Part shown: in pieces, positions 24,566 through 33,623 of the stretch | Position numbering within the stretch: position 1 is the stretch's first letter | How the letters are laid out: each line of letters starts with the position of its first letter | NCBI GenBank assembly: GCA_025362095.1 | Contig: JANYIJ010000148.1 | Coordinates: 1 to 35,763 of the forward strand | DNA from: Gemmatimonadota bacterium | GTDB taxonomy: Bacteria > Gemmatimonadota > Gemmatimonadetes > Gemmatimonadales > Gemmatimonadaceae | Length of the DNA stretch: 35,763 bases | Direction: 5' to 3' | The notes under the pieces: model-generated | The model's database searches: none | Told to the model about the DNA's origin: nothing | What the model saw: the letters and a program-made list of their open reading frames with translations, nothing else | Program-made: the position numbers and the translations under genes

Positions 24566-27500
24566 TTAGGCGCTCACGGGATGCGCGCCGCCAACCTCGA
24601 TCGGCGCTTCTTCCTTCACGCGATTGCGCCGCAGCCAAGTCTGCAGTTCGTCGAGGTACGTGTAGAACACGGGTGTTACGTACAGCGTCACCAGCTGTGA
24701 AAACGCGAGTCCGCCCACCACCGCGACGCCGAGCGGACGCCGCGTTTCCGCGCCAGCGCCCCAGCCAAATGCGATCGGCAGCGCGCCCATCAGCGCGGCC
24801 ATTGTGGTCATCATGATCGGCCGGAATCGCACACTCGCCGCCTGCAGGATCGCCTCGGCCGGCGGCTTGTGCTCGTTGCGCTCCGTCTCGATCGCGAAGT
24901 CGATCATCATGATCGCGTTTTTTTCCACGATGCCCACAAGCATGATGATGCCGACGAATCCGTAGATGTCGAGGTCGAGGCCAAAGAGAATCAGCGTGAC
25001 CAGCGCGCCGAATGCGGCGAACGGCAGTCCGGTGAGGATCGTGATCGGGTGGATGAAGCTCTCATACAGCACGCCGAGGATCATGTAGATCACGAACACG
25101 GCGAGCACGAGCAACAGCGCGAGTCCCTGCTGCGTGGCCATGAACGCCTGCGCGGTGCCCGCGAAACGCGCGGAGACGTTCGGCGGCAGGAGCGTTGCCG
25201 CCTCCTTGGTGATCGCGTCGACCGCGGTGCCGAGCGAAGCCGTGGGCGCGAGGTTGAACGAGATGGTCACCGACGGCAGCTGGCCCGAGTGATTCACGGT
25301 GACCGGCCCGACGGAGTACGTGAATTTGGCGACGGCGCCGAGCGGCACGAGTGGCCCCCGCGTCGAGCGCACCCAGAGTTTGCCGAGCGCGTCGACGTCC
25401 TGTTGATACTTCGGGAGCAGCTCCATCACCACCCAGTATTCGTTGGTCGAGGTGTAGATGGTGGAGACCTGACGCTGGCCGAACGCATCGTACAGGTTGT
25501 TCTCAATTTCGGCTGCAGACACACCGAGCTGGCCCGCCGCCTCACGGTCGATCTCGACAGTGACCTGCGGATTCTCGATGAGCAGATCGCTCGTGACGTC
25601 GGCGAGAATCGGCAGCTGCCGGAGACGCGCCTCGAGCTGGGCGGCGGCGCTGTTGAGCGTGACGATATCGCCGCCCTGCAGCGTGTACTGATAGAGACTC
25701 TTCGACGCGAGTCCACCGATCGAAATCGCCGGAGGATTTTGCACGAACACCGTGATGTCCGGCACCGACTGCAGTGTTCTTGAAAGGTCGCGGCCGATTT
25801 GGTCGGCGCTGCGCTTGCGCTCGGTGATCGGCTTGAGGTCGATCGTGAGCTGTCCCTGGTTTGCCGCAGCCGTGGTGCCGACCGACGACGTCACGGACTT
25901 CACGTCGGGATCTTTCCTCACTGCCGCGGCGACTTCCTGCTGGTGCGCGACGAGCGCGTCGAAACCCACGCCCTCGGCCGCTTCCGTCGTCGCGAGAAGC
26001 TGGCCCGTGTCGTCAGTGGGGAAGAGGCCTTTCGGCGTGGACCAGAACAGGTAGCCCGTCGCCACGAGGATCACAAACGAGAAGACCAGTGTCGCGGGCC
26101 GGTGACGCATGACCGACGCGAGCGTGCGTTCGTAGAGTCCGAGCCACGCGTCGAAGAAACGCTCGCTCGTCTGGTAGAGCTTGCCGTGATTGTCCGAATG
26201 CGACGAGCGCAGAAAACGGCTCGAGAGCATCGGCGTCAGCGTGAGCGACACGAATCCCGACACGAGAATCGCGACGCCGATCGTCACCGCAAACTCGTGG
26301 AACAGCTTGCCGATGATTCCGCCCATGAAGAGGAACGGAATGAACACTGCGGCGAGCGAGAACGTCATCGAGAGAATCGTGAACCCGACTTCCGAGGCGC
26401 CGTCGATCGCGGCCTGCAACTTTGGTTTTCCCATCTCGAGATGGCGCACGATGTTCTCGAGCATCACGATCGCGTCGTCCACGACAAATCCGACCGCCAG
26501 CGTGAGCGCCATCAAACTGAGATTGTCGAGACTGTAGTTCAGCAGGTACATCACCGAGAACGTGCCGATGATCGACATCGGCAGCGCCAAGCTCGGAATG
26601 AATGTCGCGGAGAAGTTGCGCAGGAACAGGAAGATCACGAGCACGACCAGCGCGAGGGTCAGCTCGAGCGTGAAAGTGACGTCCTCCACCGACGCCTGAA
26701 TCGTCGCGGAGCGGTCGTACAGAATATCGACCTTCACCGACGGCGGAATCTCGGTGCGGATCTTTGCGAGCGCTTCCTTCACGTGCGCCGAAACATCCAC
26801 GGTGTTCGTGCCCGGCTGGCGCTGAATCGCAAGTACGATCGATCGCGAGCCGTTATACCAGCTCGCGGTCTTGTTATTTTGCACGTCGTCGGTGATGTGG
26901 CCGACCTCGCTCAGATGCACCGGCGCGCCGTTCTTGTACGCGACGATGATGTCGCCGAACGCGCTCGCGCTGTCGAGCTGGCCCGTGGCCTGCACTGTGA
27001 GCGCGGTCTTCGGGCCCCACAGCACGCCCGTGGGCAAGTTCACGTTCTGATTTGTTACGGCGGTCATGATGTCTTCGAGCGCGATGCCGCGCGTCGCGAG
27101 CGCCGACGGATCCATCTGCAGGCGCACTGCGTATTTCTGCGCGCCGTACACCAGCACCTGCGCCACGCCGCCGACCATCGAGAGGCGCTGTGCGATCGTG
27201 GTCTCGCCGTATTCATCCAGCGTTGAGAGCGGCACTTCGCTCGAGGTGAGCGCGAGCGTCATGATCGGAGCGTCTGCCGGATTCGTCTTCTGGTACGACG
27301 GCGGGATAATTCCCTGCGGCAACTGGCGCAGCGTTTGCGCGATCGACGCCTGCACGTCCTGCGCGGCCGCGTCCACGTTGCGGTCGAGCGCAAACTGTAC
27401 GACGATCTGCGTCTGCCCGAGGCTGGACGTCGACGTCATGTTGTCGATGCCGGCGATCGTCGAAAACGACTTCTCGAGCGGCGTCGCCACTGTCGCCGCC

Positions 27501-27676
27501 ATGGTCTGCGGGCTCGTGCCCGGCAGCAGCGCGGTTACCGTGATCGTCGGAAAATCGACGTTCGGCAGGTCACTCACCGGCAGCTGACGGTACGACACAA
27601 TGCCGAACACGAGAATGCCGATCATAACGAGAGTTGTCATGACCGGACGCTTGATGAACAGGGTCGTGAAATTCAT
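24566..27676 (-). CDS. RND multidrug efflux permease, second of a tandem pair (MdtC-like)
   Basis: This inner-membrane, proton-driven exporter subunit has 1036 residues, the usual length for HAE1 permeases. MNFTTLFIKRPVMTTLVMIGILVFGIVSYRQLPVSDLP is the standard start. The proton-relay aspartates are in AVGFVVDDAIVMLENIVRHLEMG at about residue 400. The late motifs FVGIIMLVGIVEKNAIMMIDFA and RPIMMTTMAALMGALPIAFGWGAG are also present. The gene begins only 3 nt after the first permease stops, so translation is coupled. Two distinct permeases with one adaptor resemble MdtABC, where MdtB and MdtC form a heterotrimer. The ordinal label MdtC-like is by position only. Confidence 0.95.
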   Translation of the reverse strand: MNFTTLFIKRPVMTTLVMIGILVFGIVSYRQLPVSDLPNVDFPTITVTALLPGTSPQTMAATVATPLEKSFSTIAGIDNMTSTSSLGQTQIVVQFALDRNVDAAAQDVQASIAQTLRQLPQGIIPPSYQKTNPADAPIMTLALTSSEVPLSTLDEYGETTIAQRLSMVGGVAQVLVYGAQKYAVRLQMDPSALATRGIALEDIMTAVTNQNVNLPTGVLWGPKTALTVQATGQLDSASAFGDIIVAYKNGAPVHLSEVGHITDDVQNNKTASWYNGSRSIVLAIQRQPGTNTVDVSAHVKEALAKIRTEIPPSVKVDILYDRSATIQASVEDVTFTLELTLALVVLVIFLFLRNFSATFIPSLALPMSIIGTFSVMYLLNYSLDNLSLMALTLAVGFVVDDAIVMLENIVRHLEMGKPKLQAAIDGASEVGFTILSMTFSLAAVFIPFLFMGGIIGKLFHEFAVTIGVAILVSGFVSLTLTPMLSSRFLRSSHSDNHGKLYQTSERFFDAWLGLYERTLASVMRHRPATLVFSFVILVATGYLFWSTPKGLFPTDDTGQLLATTEAAEGVGFDALVAHQQEVAAAVRKDPDVKSVTSSVGTTAAANQGQLTIDLKPITERKRSADQIGRDLSRTLQSVPDITVFVQNPPAISIGGLASKSLYQYTLQGGDIVTLNSAAAQLEARLRQLPILADVTSDLLIENPQVTVEIDREAAGQLGVSAAEIENNLYDAFGQRQVSTIYTSTNEYWVVMELLPKYQQDVDALGKLWVRSTRGPLVPLGAVAKFTYSVGPVTVNHSGQLPSVTISFNLAPTASLGTAVDAITKEAATLLPPNVSARFAGTAQAFMATQQGLALLLVLAVFVIYMILGVLYESFIHPITILTGLPFAAFGALVTLILFGLDLDIYGFVGIIMLVGIVEKNAIMMIDFAIETERNEHKPPAEAILQAASVRFRPIMMTTMAALMGALPIAFGWGAGAETRRPLGVAVVGGLAFSQLVTLYVTPVFYTYLDELQTWLRRNRVKEEAPIEVGGAHPVSA

Positions 27677-27679
27677 CGA

Positions 27680-30600
27680 TCAGTTTCCCGCGGACGTGGA
27701 CGCGTGCGCGAGGCCGGGCTCGAGCGCGCTGCCTTTCGGCGCACGCGCGCCTGCACGACCGAACCACGACTGCAGTTCGTCCAGATATGTGTAGAACACC
27801 GGTGTGACGAACAGCGTCACCACCTGCGAAAATACGAGCCCGCCCACAACGGCGATGCCCAGCGGCCGCCGCGACGCAGCGCTCGCGCCGACGCCGATCG
27901 CGATCGGCAGCGTGCCGATGATCGCGGAAAACGTCGTCATCATGATCGGCCGGAACCGCACGACCGCCGCGCGCATGATGGCCTCGGTGGGCGGCGAGTG
28001 CTCTGCCCGCTCCGTGGCGATCGCGAAATCGATCATCATGATCGCGTTCTTCTGCACGATGCCGATCAGCATGATGATTCCCACATATCCGTAAACGCCG
28101 AGCTCCACTTTCGTGATGTACAGCGCGAACAGCGCGCCGAACGCGGCGAACGGAAGCCCGGTGAGGATCGTGATGGGATGGATGAAGCTCTCGTACAGCA
28201 CGCCGAGAATCAGATAGATAATGAACACGGTGATCAGCAGGAGAAGGCCGAGCCCCTTCTGCGATTGCTCGAACGCCTGCGCCGTGCCGTTGAACGCCGC
28301 CGTGATGTTCGCTGGCAGCGATTGTGTCGCAACCTGCTTCACGTGATCTACCGCGCCGCCGAGCGCGATGCCCGGCGCGAGATTGAACGAGATCGTCACC
28401 GACGCCATCTGCCCCGAATGCGGAATGCTCAGTGGCCCTACGACATTTTCGAAGGTCGCGACGTCGGCGAGCGGAACAAGCTTGCCGCCGGAGCCAGGCA
28501 TGTAGAATTTCTGAAGCGCGGTGGCGTCGAGCTGCGCCGACGGCACGGTCTCCATCACCACCCAGTACTCGTTGGTGGGCGTGTAGATCGTGGAGACCTG
28601 TTGCTGGTTATAGGCGTTCGCGAGCGCGTTCTCGATGCTCGCCGGCGTGACGCCGAGCGAGAGCGCGCGATGGCGGTCGATGCGGATGCGAACGATCGGA
28701 CTGCGGTTGAGCAGGTCCGATGTCACGCCGCTGAGCATCGGCTCCGCCTGCAACTTCGCGAGCAGCTTCGCCGACTCCGCGTACAGCTGCGTGATGTCGG
28801 GCCCGCGAAGTGTGAACTGATAGAGCGTCTTCGCCGAGCGCCCGCCGATTCGAATCACGGGGGGGTTCTGGAAGTACACGGCGAGTCCCGGAATTCCGCT
28901 GAGCCGGCGCGTAAGCTCGACGACCATCGCGTCGGCCGTCGGACGCTTGCCCTGCGGCTTGAGCGTGACGCTGAGATTTCCCTGATTTCCGCCGCTGCCG
29001 CCGAACCCGCCAAGCGATGACGTGAACGACACAATATTTGTGTCCTTCGCGAGTCGCTCCATCGCGATTTTCTGCAGCCGCACCATATCGCCGAACGATG
29101 TGCCCTGTGCGGCCTCGGTCGTGCCGTTCAGCGATCCCGTGTCGTCGGGCGGGAAGAGTCCCTTGGGTATGATCGTCCAGAGCGTGCCGATCAACGCGAG
29201 GATCACCGCGGAAAACACGAGCGTGACCGGACGGTGGCGCATCACCCAGCCGAGTGAACGCGCGTACGCTTCCTTCGCATCCTCGAAGATCCGCTCGGTC
29301 GCCTCGAACAGTTTGCCGTGCTTCACCGTGCCGTGCGCCTTGAGCAGACGGCTGCATAGCATCGGCGTCAGCGTGAGCGAAACGAATCCGGAGACGAGCA
29401 CCGCGACCGCGATGGTGATCGCGAACTCGCGGAACAGCCGGCCGATGATGCCGCCCATGAACATCAGCGGGATGAACACCGATGCGAGCGACAGCGTCAT
29501 GGAGAGAATCGTGTAGCCGATTTCGCGCGCGCCGTCAAACGCCGCCTGCATCGGCGGTTTTCCCATCTCGAGATGACGATAGATGTTCTCGAGCATCACG
29601 ATCGCATCGTCGACCAGGAACCCGACCGCAAGCGTCAGCGCCATCAACGACAGGTTGTCGATGCTGAAATGCAGCAGCGCCATGATCGAGAACGTGCCCA
29701 CGATCGCCATCGGCAGCGTGAAGCTCGGGATCAGCGTCGCCACCACGTTCCGGAGGAAGACGAAGATCACCATCACCACCAGCCCGAGCGCGAGCAGCAG
29801 CGAGAACTTCACGTCGTTGACGGAATTCTGAATCGACACCGAGCGGTCGTACTGGATGTGCACGCTCAGCGTCTTCGGCAGTCCTTTCTCGATTTCCGCG
29901 AGCACGGCCTTTGCCTTCTTCGCGATGTCTACGGTGTTCGTGCCGGGCTGGCGGTTGATCATCAGGAACACGGTGCGGTCGTTGCCGAACCACGCGCCGC
30001 CTTTGTTGTTCTGAATGTCGTCCAGCACGTTTCCGAGATCGCCGAGCCGCACAGGCGCGCCGTTCTTCCAGGAAACAATCAGCTTCCTGAAGTCGGCGGC
30101 GTTCGACATCTGCCCCGTCGCCTGGATCGTGAGCGTCTTGTCCTTGCCGTAGAGCACGCCCGTCGGGAGCAGCACGTTGTTGTTCTTGATCGCGTTCGCA
30201 ACCTGCGTGACGCCAATGCCCAGGCTCGCGAGCTTTGCCGGATCGAGCTGCACGCGCACCGCGTACTTGCTCGCGCCCATCACGTTCACCTGCGCGACGC
30301 CCTCGACCATGGAGAGCTGCTGCCCAATTGTTGTCTCGGCGAATTCGTCGATGTCCTGCATCGACAGCACGCTCGACGTGAGCGTGATGTTCAGAATCGG
30401 CGATGCCGCCGGATTCTGCTTGCGATAGTTCGGCGGCAGGATGTTCGGCGGAAGGAACGCCAGCGTCTTGGAAATCGCCGCGTTTACGTCCTGCGCGGCC
30501 GATTCGATATCGCGGTCGAGCGCAAACGTGAGCGTGATGTTGGTGGAGCCGAGGCTGCTGTTCGAGGTGATCTCGTCGATGCCCGCGATCGCCGAGAACG

Positions 30601-30808
30601 ATTTCTCGAGCGGCGTCGCGACCGTCGCAGCCATCGTCTCGGGACTCGCGCCCGGGAGATTTGCGCTGACGTTGATCGTCGGATAGTCGATCGTGGGGAG
30701 ATCGCTCACCGGAAGTTGCTGATATCCGATGATCCCGAACACCAGAATCCCGATCATGACGAGCAGCGTCATGACCGGGCGCTTGATGAACAGTCCGGTG
30801 AGGTTCAT
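27680..30808 (-). CDS. RND multidrug efflux permease, first of a tandem pair (MdtB-like)
   Basis: This 1042-residue RND permease is paralogous to its downstream neighbour. It starts MNLTGLFIKRPVMTLLVMIGILVFGIIGYQQLPVSDLP. The relay aspartates are in AVGFLVDDAIVMLENIYRHLEMG (about residue 400), and YVGIIMLIGIVQKNAIMMIDFA and RPIMMTTFSAIIGTLPIAIGVGASA lie near the end. The C-terminal tail (GRAGARAPKGSALEPGLAHASTSAGN) is polar and short. It follows the adaptor by 39 nt. The two permeases share family motifs but differ in the porter domains, which suggests an old duplication and a hetero-oligomeric pump rather than a recent copy. Substrates are unknown. Confidence 0.95.
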   Translation of the reverse strand: MNLTGLFIKRPVMTLLVMIGILVFGIIGYQQLPVSDLPTIDYPTINVSANLPGASPETMAATVATPLEKSFSAIAGIDEITSNSSLGSTNITLTFALDRDIESAAQDVNAAISKTLAFLPPNILPPNYRKQNPAASPILNITLTSSVLSMQDIDEFAETTIGQQLSMVEGVAQVNVMGASKYAVRVQLDPAKLASLGIGVTQVANAIKNNNVLLPTGVLYGKDKTLTIQATGQMSNAADFRKLIVSWKNGAPVRLGDLGNVLDDIQNNKGGAWFGNDRTVFLMINRQPGTNTVDIAKKAKAVLAEIEKGLPKTLSVHIQYDRSVSIQNSVNDVKFSLLLALGLVVMVIFVFLRNVVATLIPSFTLPMAIVGTFSIMALLHFSIDNLSLMALTLAVGFLVDDAIVMLENIYRHLEMGKPPMQAAFDGAREIGYTILSMTLSLASVFIPLMFMGGIIGRLFREFAITIAVAVLVSGFVSLTLTPMLCSRLLKAHGTVKHGKLFEATERIFEDAKEAYARSLGWVMRHRPVTLVFSAVILALIGTLWTIIPKGLFPPDDTGSLNGTTEAAQGTSFGDMVRLQKIAMERLAKDTNIVSFTSSLGGFGGSGGNQGNLSVTLKPQGKRPTADAMVVELTRRLSGIPGLAVYFQNPPVIRIGGRSAKTLYQFTLRGPDITQLYAESAKLLAKLQAEPMLSGVTSDLLNRSPIVRIRIDRHRALSLGVTPASIENALANAYNQQQVSTIYTPTNEYWVVMETVPSAQLDATALQKFYMPGSGGKLVPLADVATFENVVGPLSIPHSGQMASVTISFNLAPGIALGGAVDHVKQVATQSLPANITAAFNGTAQAFEQSQKGLGLLLLITVFIIYLILGVLYESFIHPITILTGLPFAAFGALFALYITKVELGVYGYVGIIMLIGIVQKNAIMMIDFAIATERAEHSPPTEAIMRAAVVRFRPIMMTTFSAIIGTLPIAIGVGASAASRRPLGIAVVGGLVFSQVVTLFVTPVFYTYLDELQSWFGRAGARAPKGSALEPGLAHASTSAGN

Positions 30809-30847
30809 GCCCCGCTCATCTCCGTATCACGCTTGCTTCAGCCTGCT

Positions 30848-32155
30848 TCACGGTGCGGGTGGTGCTTTTCCGCCGCGTCCGCGTCCGCCCCGGCCGCCGC
30901 CGCGTCCGCCCCGGCCGGCTCCGCCGCCACCACCGCCCGCCGAATCCTTCGCGCTGCGGAGATCAACGGGAGCGCCGGGCGTGAGGCGCGACTGGCCGTC
31001 GGAAACCACGCGCTCACCCTCGCTGAGCCCGGACGCGATCACCGAGAGTCCGTTCGCCGTGCGCTCGACGCTCACCATCCGCAGCGACGCCGTGCTCGCC
31101 GAGTCCACTACGTAGACGTAGGTGCCGCGCTGTCCGGTCACCACGCACTGCGAGGGAACCACGAGCGCCCCTTCCTCCGTGAACAGCTTCATCGAAACCG
31201 CCATGAACTGTCCGGCCCAGAGCGAACCGCCGGCGTTGTCGAACTTCGCGCGCAGCTGCACCGTGCCCGTCGTCGTGTCCACGGCGTTGTCGATGAACGT
31301 CTGTACGCCGTATCCATCCGTATTCGCCGCGGCCGGATCGACTGCAACGGTTTGCGAATTTCCCTTCTTCGCGGCGTCCATCGACGGGCTCGCGGTGTCT
31401 TTCGGCGCAGTCGGCGACGAGGCCGCGCTCGGCATCGCCGTCACCGGCAGCCCGCCCTTCGCGCCGTACTGGAGCACGAGAGGCAACAGTGAACCCGGCA
31501 CCGAGTATCGGACGTAGATCGGCCGCACCTGGTTGATCACCACGAGCGGAGTCGACGCGCCCGCGCGCACAAGATTTCCGTTCTTCACGAGCAGGCCGCC
31601 GGTGCGCCCCGAGATCGGCGCGCGAACGGTCGTGTTGTCGAGATTGAACTTCGCGTTGGACACGGCGGCGATGTCGGCCTCGACGACCGCTTGCGTGGAG
31701 GCGGCAGTCGTGGATTTGAGCTCTGCGTCGGCAGCGGACACGACGTTCTGCTTTCGGAGCGACTCGAAGCGATCGTAGTCCCGCTTCGCGTTCTCGGCGA
31801 TGGCCTTGTCGCGCGCGAGCTGCGCGAGCGCCACGTCGTACGCGGCCTGATACTGATGCGGTTCGATCTTGAAGAGGATCTGCCCCTTCTTCACTTCGGC
31901 GCCTTCGGAGAATGGCACGTCGACGATGATGCCATCGACCTGCGAGGCGACCGACGCCGCCTGGATCGGCGTGACGATGCCGTTCGCTTCGACAGTGTAG
32001 GGGAGCGCCATCTTCTTCACCGGCACGACTGCCACCGAGATCGCGGGCCGCTGCGGCTTGACCGGCGCTTTGGAGCACGCGCTGATGGCAAACATCGCTC
32101 CGACGCCCAAGGCCGTGAAACGAGTGCCGTGCGCGGAGAGTCGCTGACGCTTCAT
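30848..32155 (-). CDS. RND periplasmic adaptor (membrane fusion) lipoprotein, MdtA/AcrA-like
   Basis: This bridges the RND permeases to an outer-membrane channel. The N-terminus ends with lipobox ISAC (MFAISACSKAP), so it is probably lipid-anchored in the inner membrane. Domains in order: lipoyl half-motif (VASQVDGIIVDVPFSEGAEVKKGQILFKIEP), alpha-hairpin (about residues 105-165), second lipoyl half (NLDNTTVRAPISGRTGGLLVKNGNLV), beta-barrel and membrane-proximal domain (GQFMAVSMKLFTEEGALVVPSQCV). Two features are odd. An insertion of about 45 residues (SAASSPTAPKDTASPSMDAAKKGNSQ) splits the barrel region. The C-terminus is a Gly/Arg tail (GGGGGGAGRGGRGGGRGGRGRGG). The gene heads the three-gene pump unit. 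No clear Shine-Dalgarno is seen. Confidence 0.94.
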   Translation of the reverse strand: MKRQRLSAHGTRFTALGVGAMFAISACSKAPVKPQRPAISVAVVPVKKMALPYTVEANGIVTPIQAASVASQVDGIIVDVPFSEGAEVKKGQILFKIEPHQYQAAYDVALAQLARDKAIAENAKRDYDRFESLRKQNVVSAADAELKSTTAASTQAVVEADIAAVSNAKFNLDNTTVRAPISGRTGGLLVKNGNLVRAGASTPLVVINQVRPIYVRYSVPGSLLPLVLQYGAKGGLPVTAMPSAASSPTAPKDTASPSMDAAKKGNSQTVAVDPAAANTDGYGVQTFIDNAVDTTTGTVQLRAKFDNAGGSLWAGQFMAVSMKLFTEEGALVVPSQCVVTGQRGTYVYVVDSASTASLRMVSVERTANGLSVIASGLSEGERVVSDGQSRLTPGAPVDLRSAKDSAGGGGGGAGRGGRGGGRGGRGRGGKAPPAP

Positions 32156-32282
32156 CTGAGAATATTCGCTCGAAAGTTGGACGGTGCTGAACGGGTTCCT
32201 TCAGGGCCGCAGCATCGCGAATTACCTCTACGCACGAGAGGCGAAAGTCGCTTGCGGCCGCCCTCCCGCACCTTCGGGTCGG
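32156..32282. other. Intergenic gap upstream of the RND adaptor
   Basis: This stretch should hold the end of the PAL-like transcript and the promoter of the RND operon, both reading leftward. A GGCCGCA/TGCGGCC inverted repeat with a loop of about 40 nt and a small CTCT/AGAG hairpin are visible. I see no clear promoter match or Shine-Dalgarno. Confidence 0.4.
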
Positions 32283-33371
32283 TTACGGGTGCAACGTGAG
32301 CTTCTGCAGGCGCCAGTTCAGGATTTCGGCAACGTAAAGCGTGTTCTCGGAGGGGCAGGAGATCTCGTGAATCCAGCCGAATTGCTTGAGTTGCTTGCCC
32401 GCTTCGCCAAGCGTCCCGACCACCTTCCCCTCGAGGGTAACTTTGTAGATCCGGCCCGGCACCGCGTCGGCCACATAGAGGAACTGGTTCGCTCCCGGAT
32501 TGATGCAAATTGCCCACGGCGAACCCGAGGCCATCGTGGCGCCGCCGCCTGCGGGTGCACCGGCGACGGGCATCGCGCCATTCATGATGTTCGGCTCGCC
32601 GGCAAAGGGCACGTCGATCGTGAATTGACGAAGGAACCCTCCATCGCTGTCAAATACCTGAATGCGCCGGTTGCCCCGATCCGCCACATACACGTTGCCC
32701 TTTGCGTCGGCGGCGATCGAGTGCGGCGTGTTCAGCTGGCCCTGACCCGATCCGCGTTCGCCCCACGTCTTCACCCATTTGCCATTCTTATCGACTTTCA
32801 CCACGCGCGAGTTGCCATATCCATCGCTGATGAACGTGTTTCCCTGCGGGTCCCACGCGACGTCGGTCGGGCGGTTGAACGTGCCCCAGCCCGCAGCGGG
32901 CGCGGGCGCTCCAGCCGGTCGCGGCGCGGCGGGTTCGGCGGCTTCTTCGCGCCGCCCGAGCACCATCGTCACGCGGCCGGCGGAATTGAATTTGATGATC
33001 ATGTTCGTGCCTTCGTCGGTCGCCCAGATGTTGTCGTCGCCGTCGACGCGAACGGTGTGGGCAAACGCAAATCCGTATAGCTCTTTTCCGATCTCGCGAA
33101 TGAACACGCCATCGGCGCCGAATTCGAACAGCTGCGCCGCGGTCGCGCCATGCACCGTCGAGCGCTCGCCGGTGCGGCTGTACACGAACACATGTCCCTT
33201 CGAGTTCACTGCGACGCCCGCGACCTCGCCGAGGTACAGGTTCGCAGGCATCTTGAGGAAATCGATGCTTGCGTCGAATCGAATGGCGGGCACCGACTGC
33301 GCGGAAATCGGTGAAACAGTCGGCGCGGTGAGCGCGACTGCGGTGAGCATCAAGGCCGGAAAACGTCTCAC
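32283..33371 (-). CDS. Secreted NHL/PAL-like six-bladed beta-propeller
   Basis: It starts at GTG 33371 with Shine-Dalgarno AGGAG 8 nt upstream. MRRFPALMLTAVALTAPTVSPISAQ is a signal peptide. The 362-residue protein has NHL-type blades: GEVAGVAVNSKGHVFVYSR, HTVRVDGDDNIWATDEGTNMIIKFN, FNRPTDVAWDPQGNTFISDGYGNSRVVK, LNTPHSIAADAKGNVYVADRGNRRIQVF and SPWAICINPGANQFLYVADAVPGRIYKV. The layout resembles peptidyl-alpha-hydroxyglycine alpha-amidating lyase (PAL) propellers, which bind zinc and calcium, but lyase activity cannot be claimed. An Ala/Pro-rich loop (EEAAEPAAPRPAGAPAPAAG) interrupts it. It is divergent from the TolC gene and sits between it and the pump operon. Confidence 0.85.
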   Translation of the reverse strand: MRRFPALMLTAVALTAPTVSPISAQSVPAIRFDASIDFLKMPANLYLGEVAGVAVNSKGHVFVYSRTGERSTVHGATAAQLFEFGADGVFIREIGKELYGFAFAHTVRVDGDDNIWATDEGTNMIIKFNSAGRVTMVLGRREEAAEPAAPRPAGAPAPAAGWGTFNRPTDVAWDPQGNTFISDGYGNSRVVKVDKNGKWVKTWGERGSGQGQLNTPHSIAADAKGNVYVADRGNRRIQVFDSDGGFLRQFTIDVPFAGEPNIMNGAMPVAGAPAGGGATMASGSPWAICINPGANQFLYVADAVPGRIYKVTLEGKVVGTLGEAGKQLKQFGWIHEISCPSENTLYVAEILNWRLQKLTLHP

Positions 33372-33524
33372 GATTTTGACTCCTGTTCGATGCGCGGTGA
33401 ACGGTCAACCTATCCGGCTCGACGTGCCGCCGCGAGTCGTCCACCGACGTCCGTGTTCGCTTTCGAACCGCCGATTCCCGAATTCGAACGCCGGGTCTCG
33501 AAACCGCAGTGGTTCGCCAGACGT

Positions 33525-33573
33525 AACTCACTGTGGCGGAGTGAGTTGAGGCAGCATCGCCTCGGCATACAAG
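33525..33573 (+). promoter_or_regulatory. Putative TolC-gene promoter with overlapping palindromic operator
   Basis: TTGAGG (33546-33551), 16 nt, then TACAAG (33568-33573) form a candidate sigma70-like promoter about 50 nt before the TolC start. The palindrome AACTCACT-7 nt-AGTGAGTT (33525-33547) overlaps the -35 element, a typical place for a dimeric repressor. Further upstream TTCGAAC occurs twice (about 33463-33490). No regulator gene is in the window. Confidence 0.4.
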
Positions 33574-33623
33574 TTGCCATTCAGCACTGCGTCCCTTTAT
33601 CGCACCATGACAGGAGAAGCAGC

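Noticed and set aside
24566-30808. Tandem RND genes as a recent duplication or repeat
   Set aside because: The proteins share family motifs but diverge clearly in the porter domains, so they are distinct subunits.
25799-31492. Large plus-strand ORFs (475, 561 and 639 aa) across the RND region
   Set aside because: They are antisense to the adaptor and two RND permeases and are rich in Arg/His/Asp without domains.
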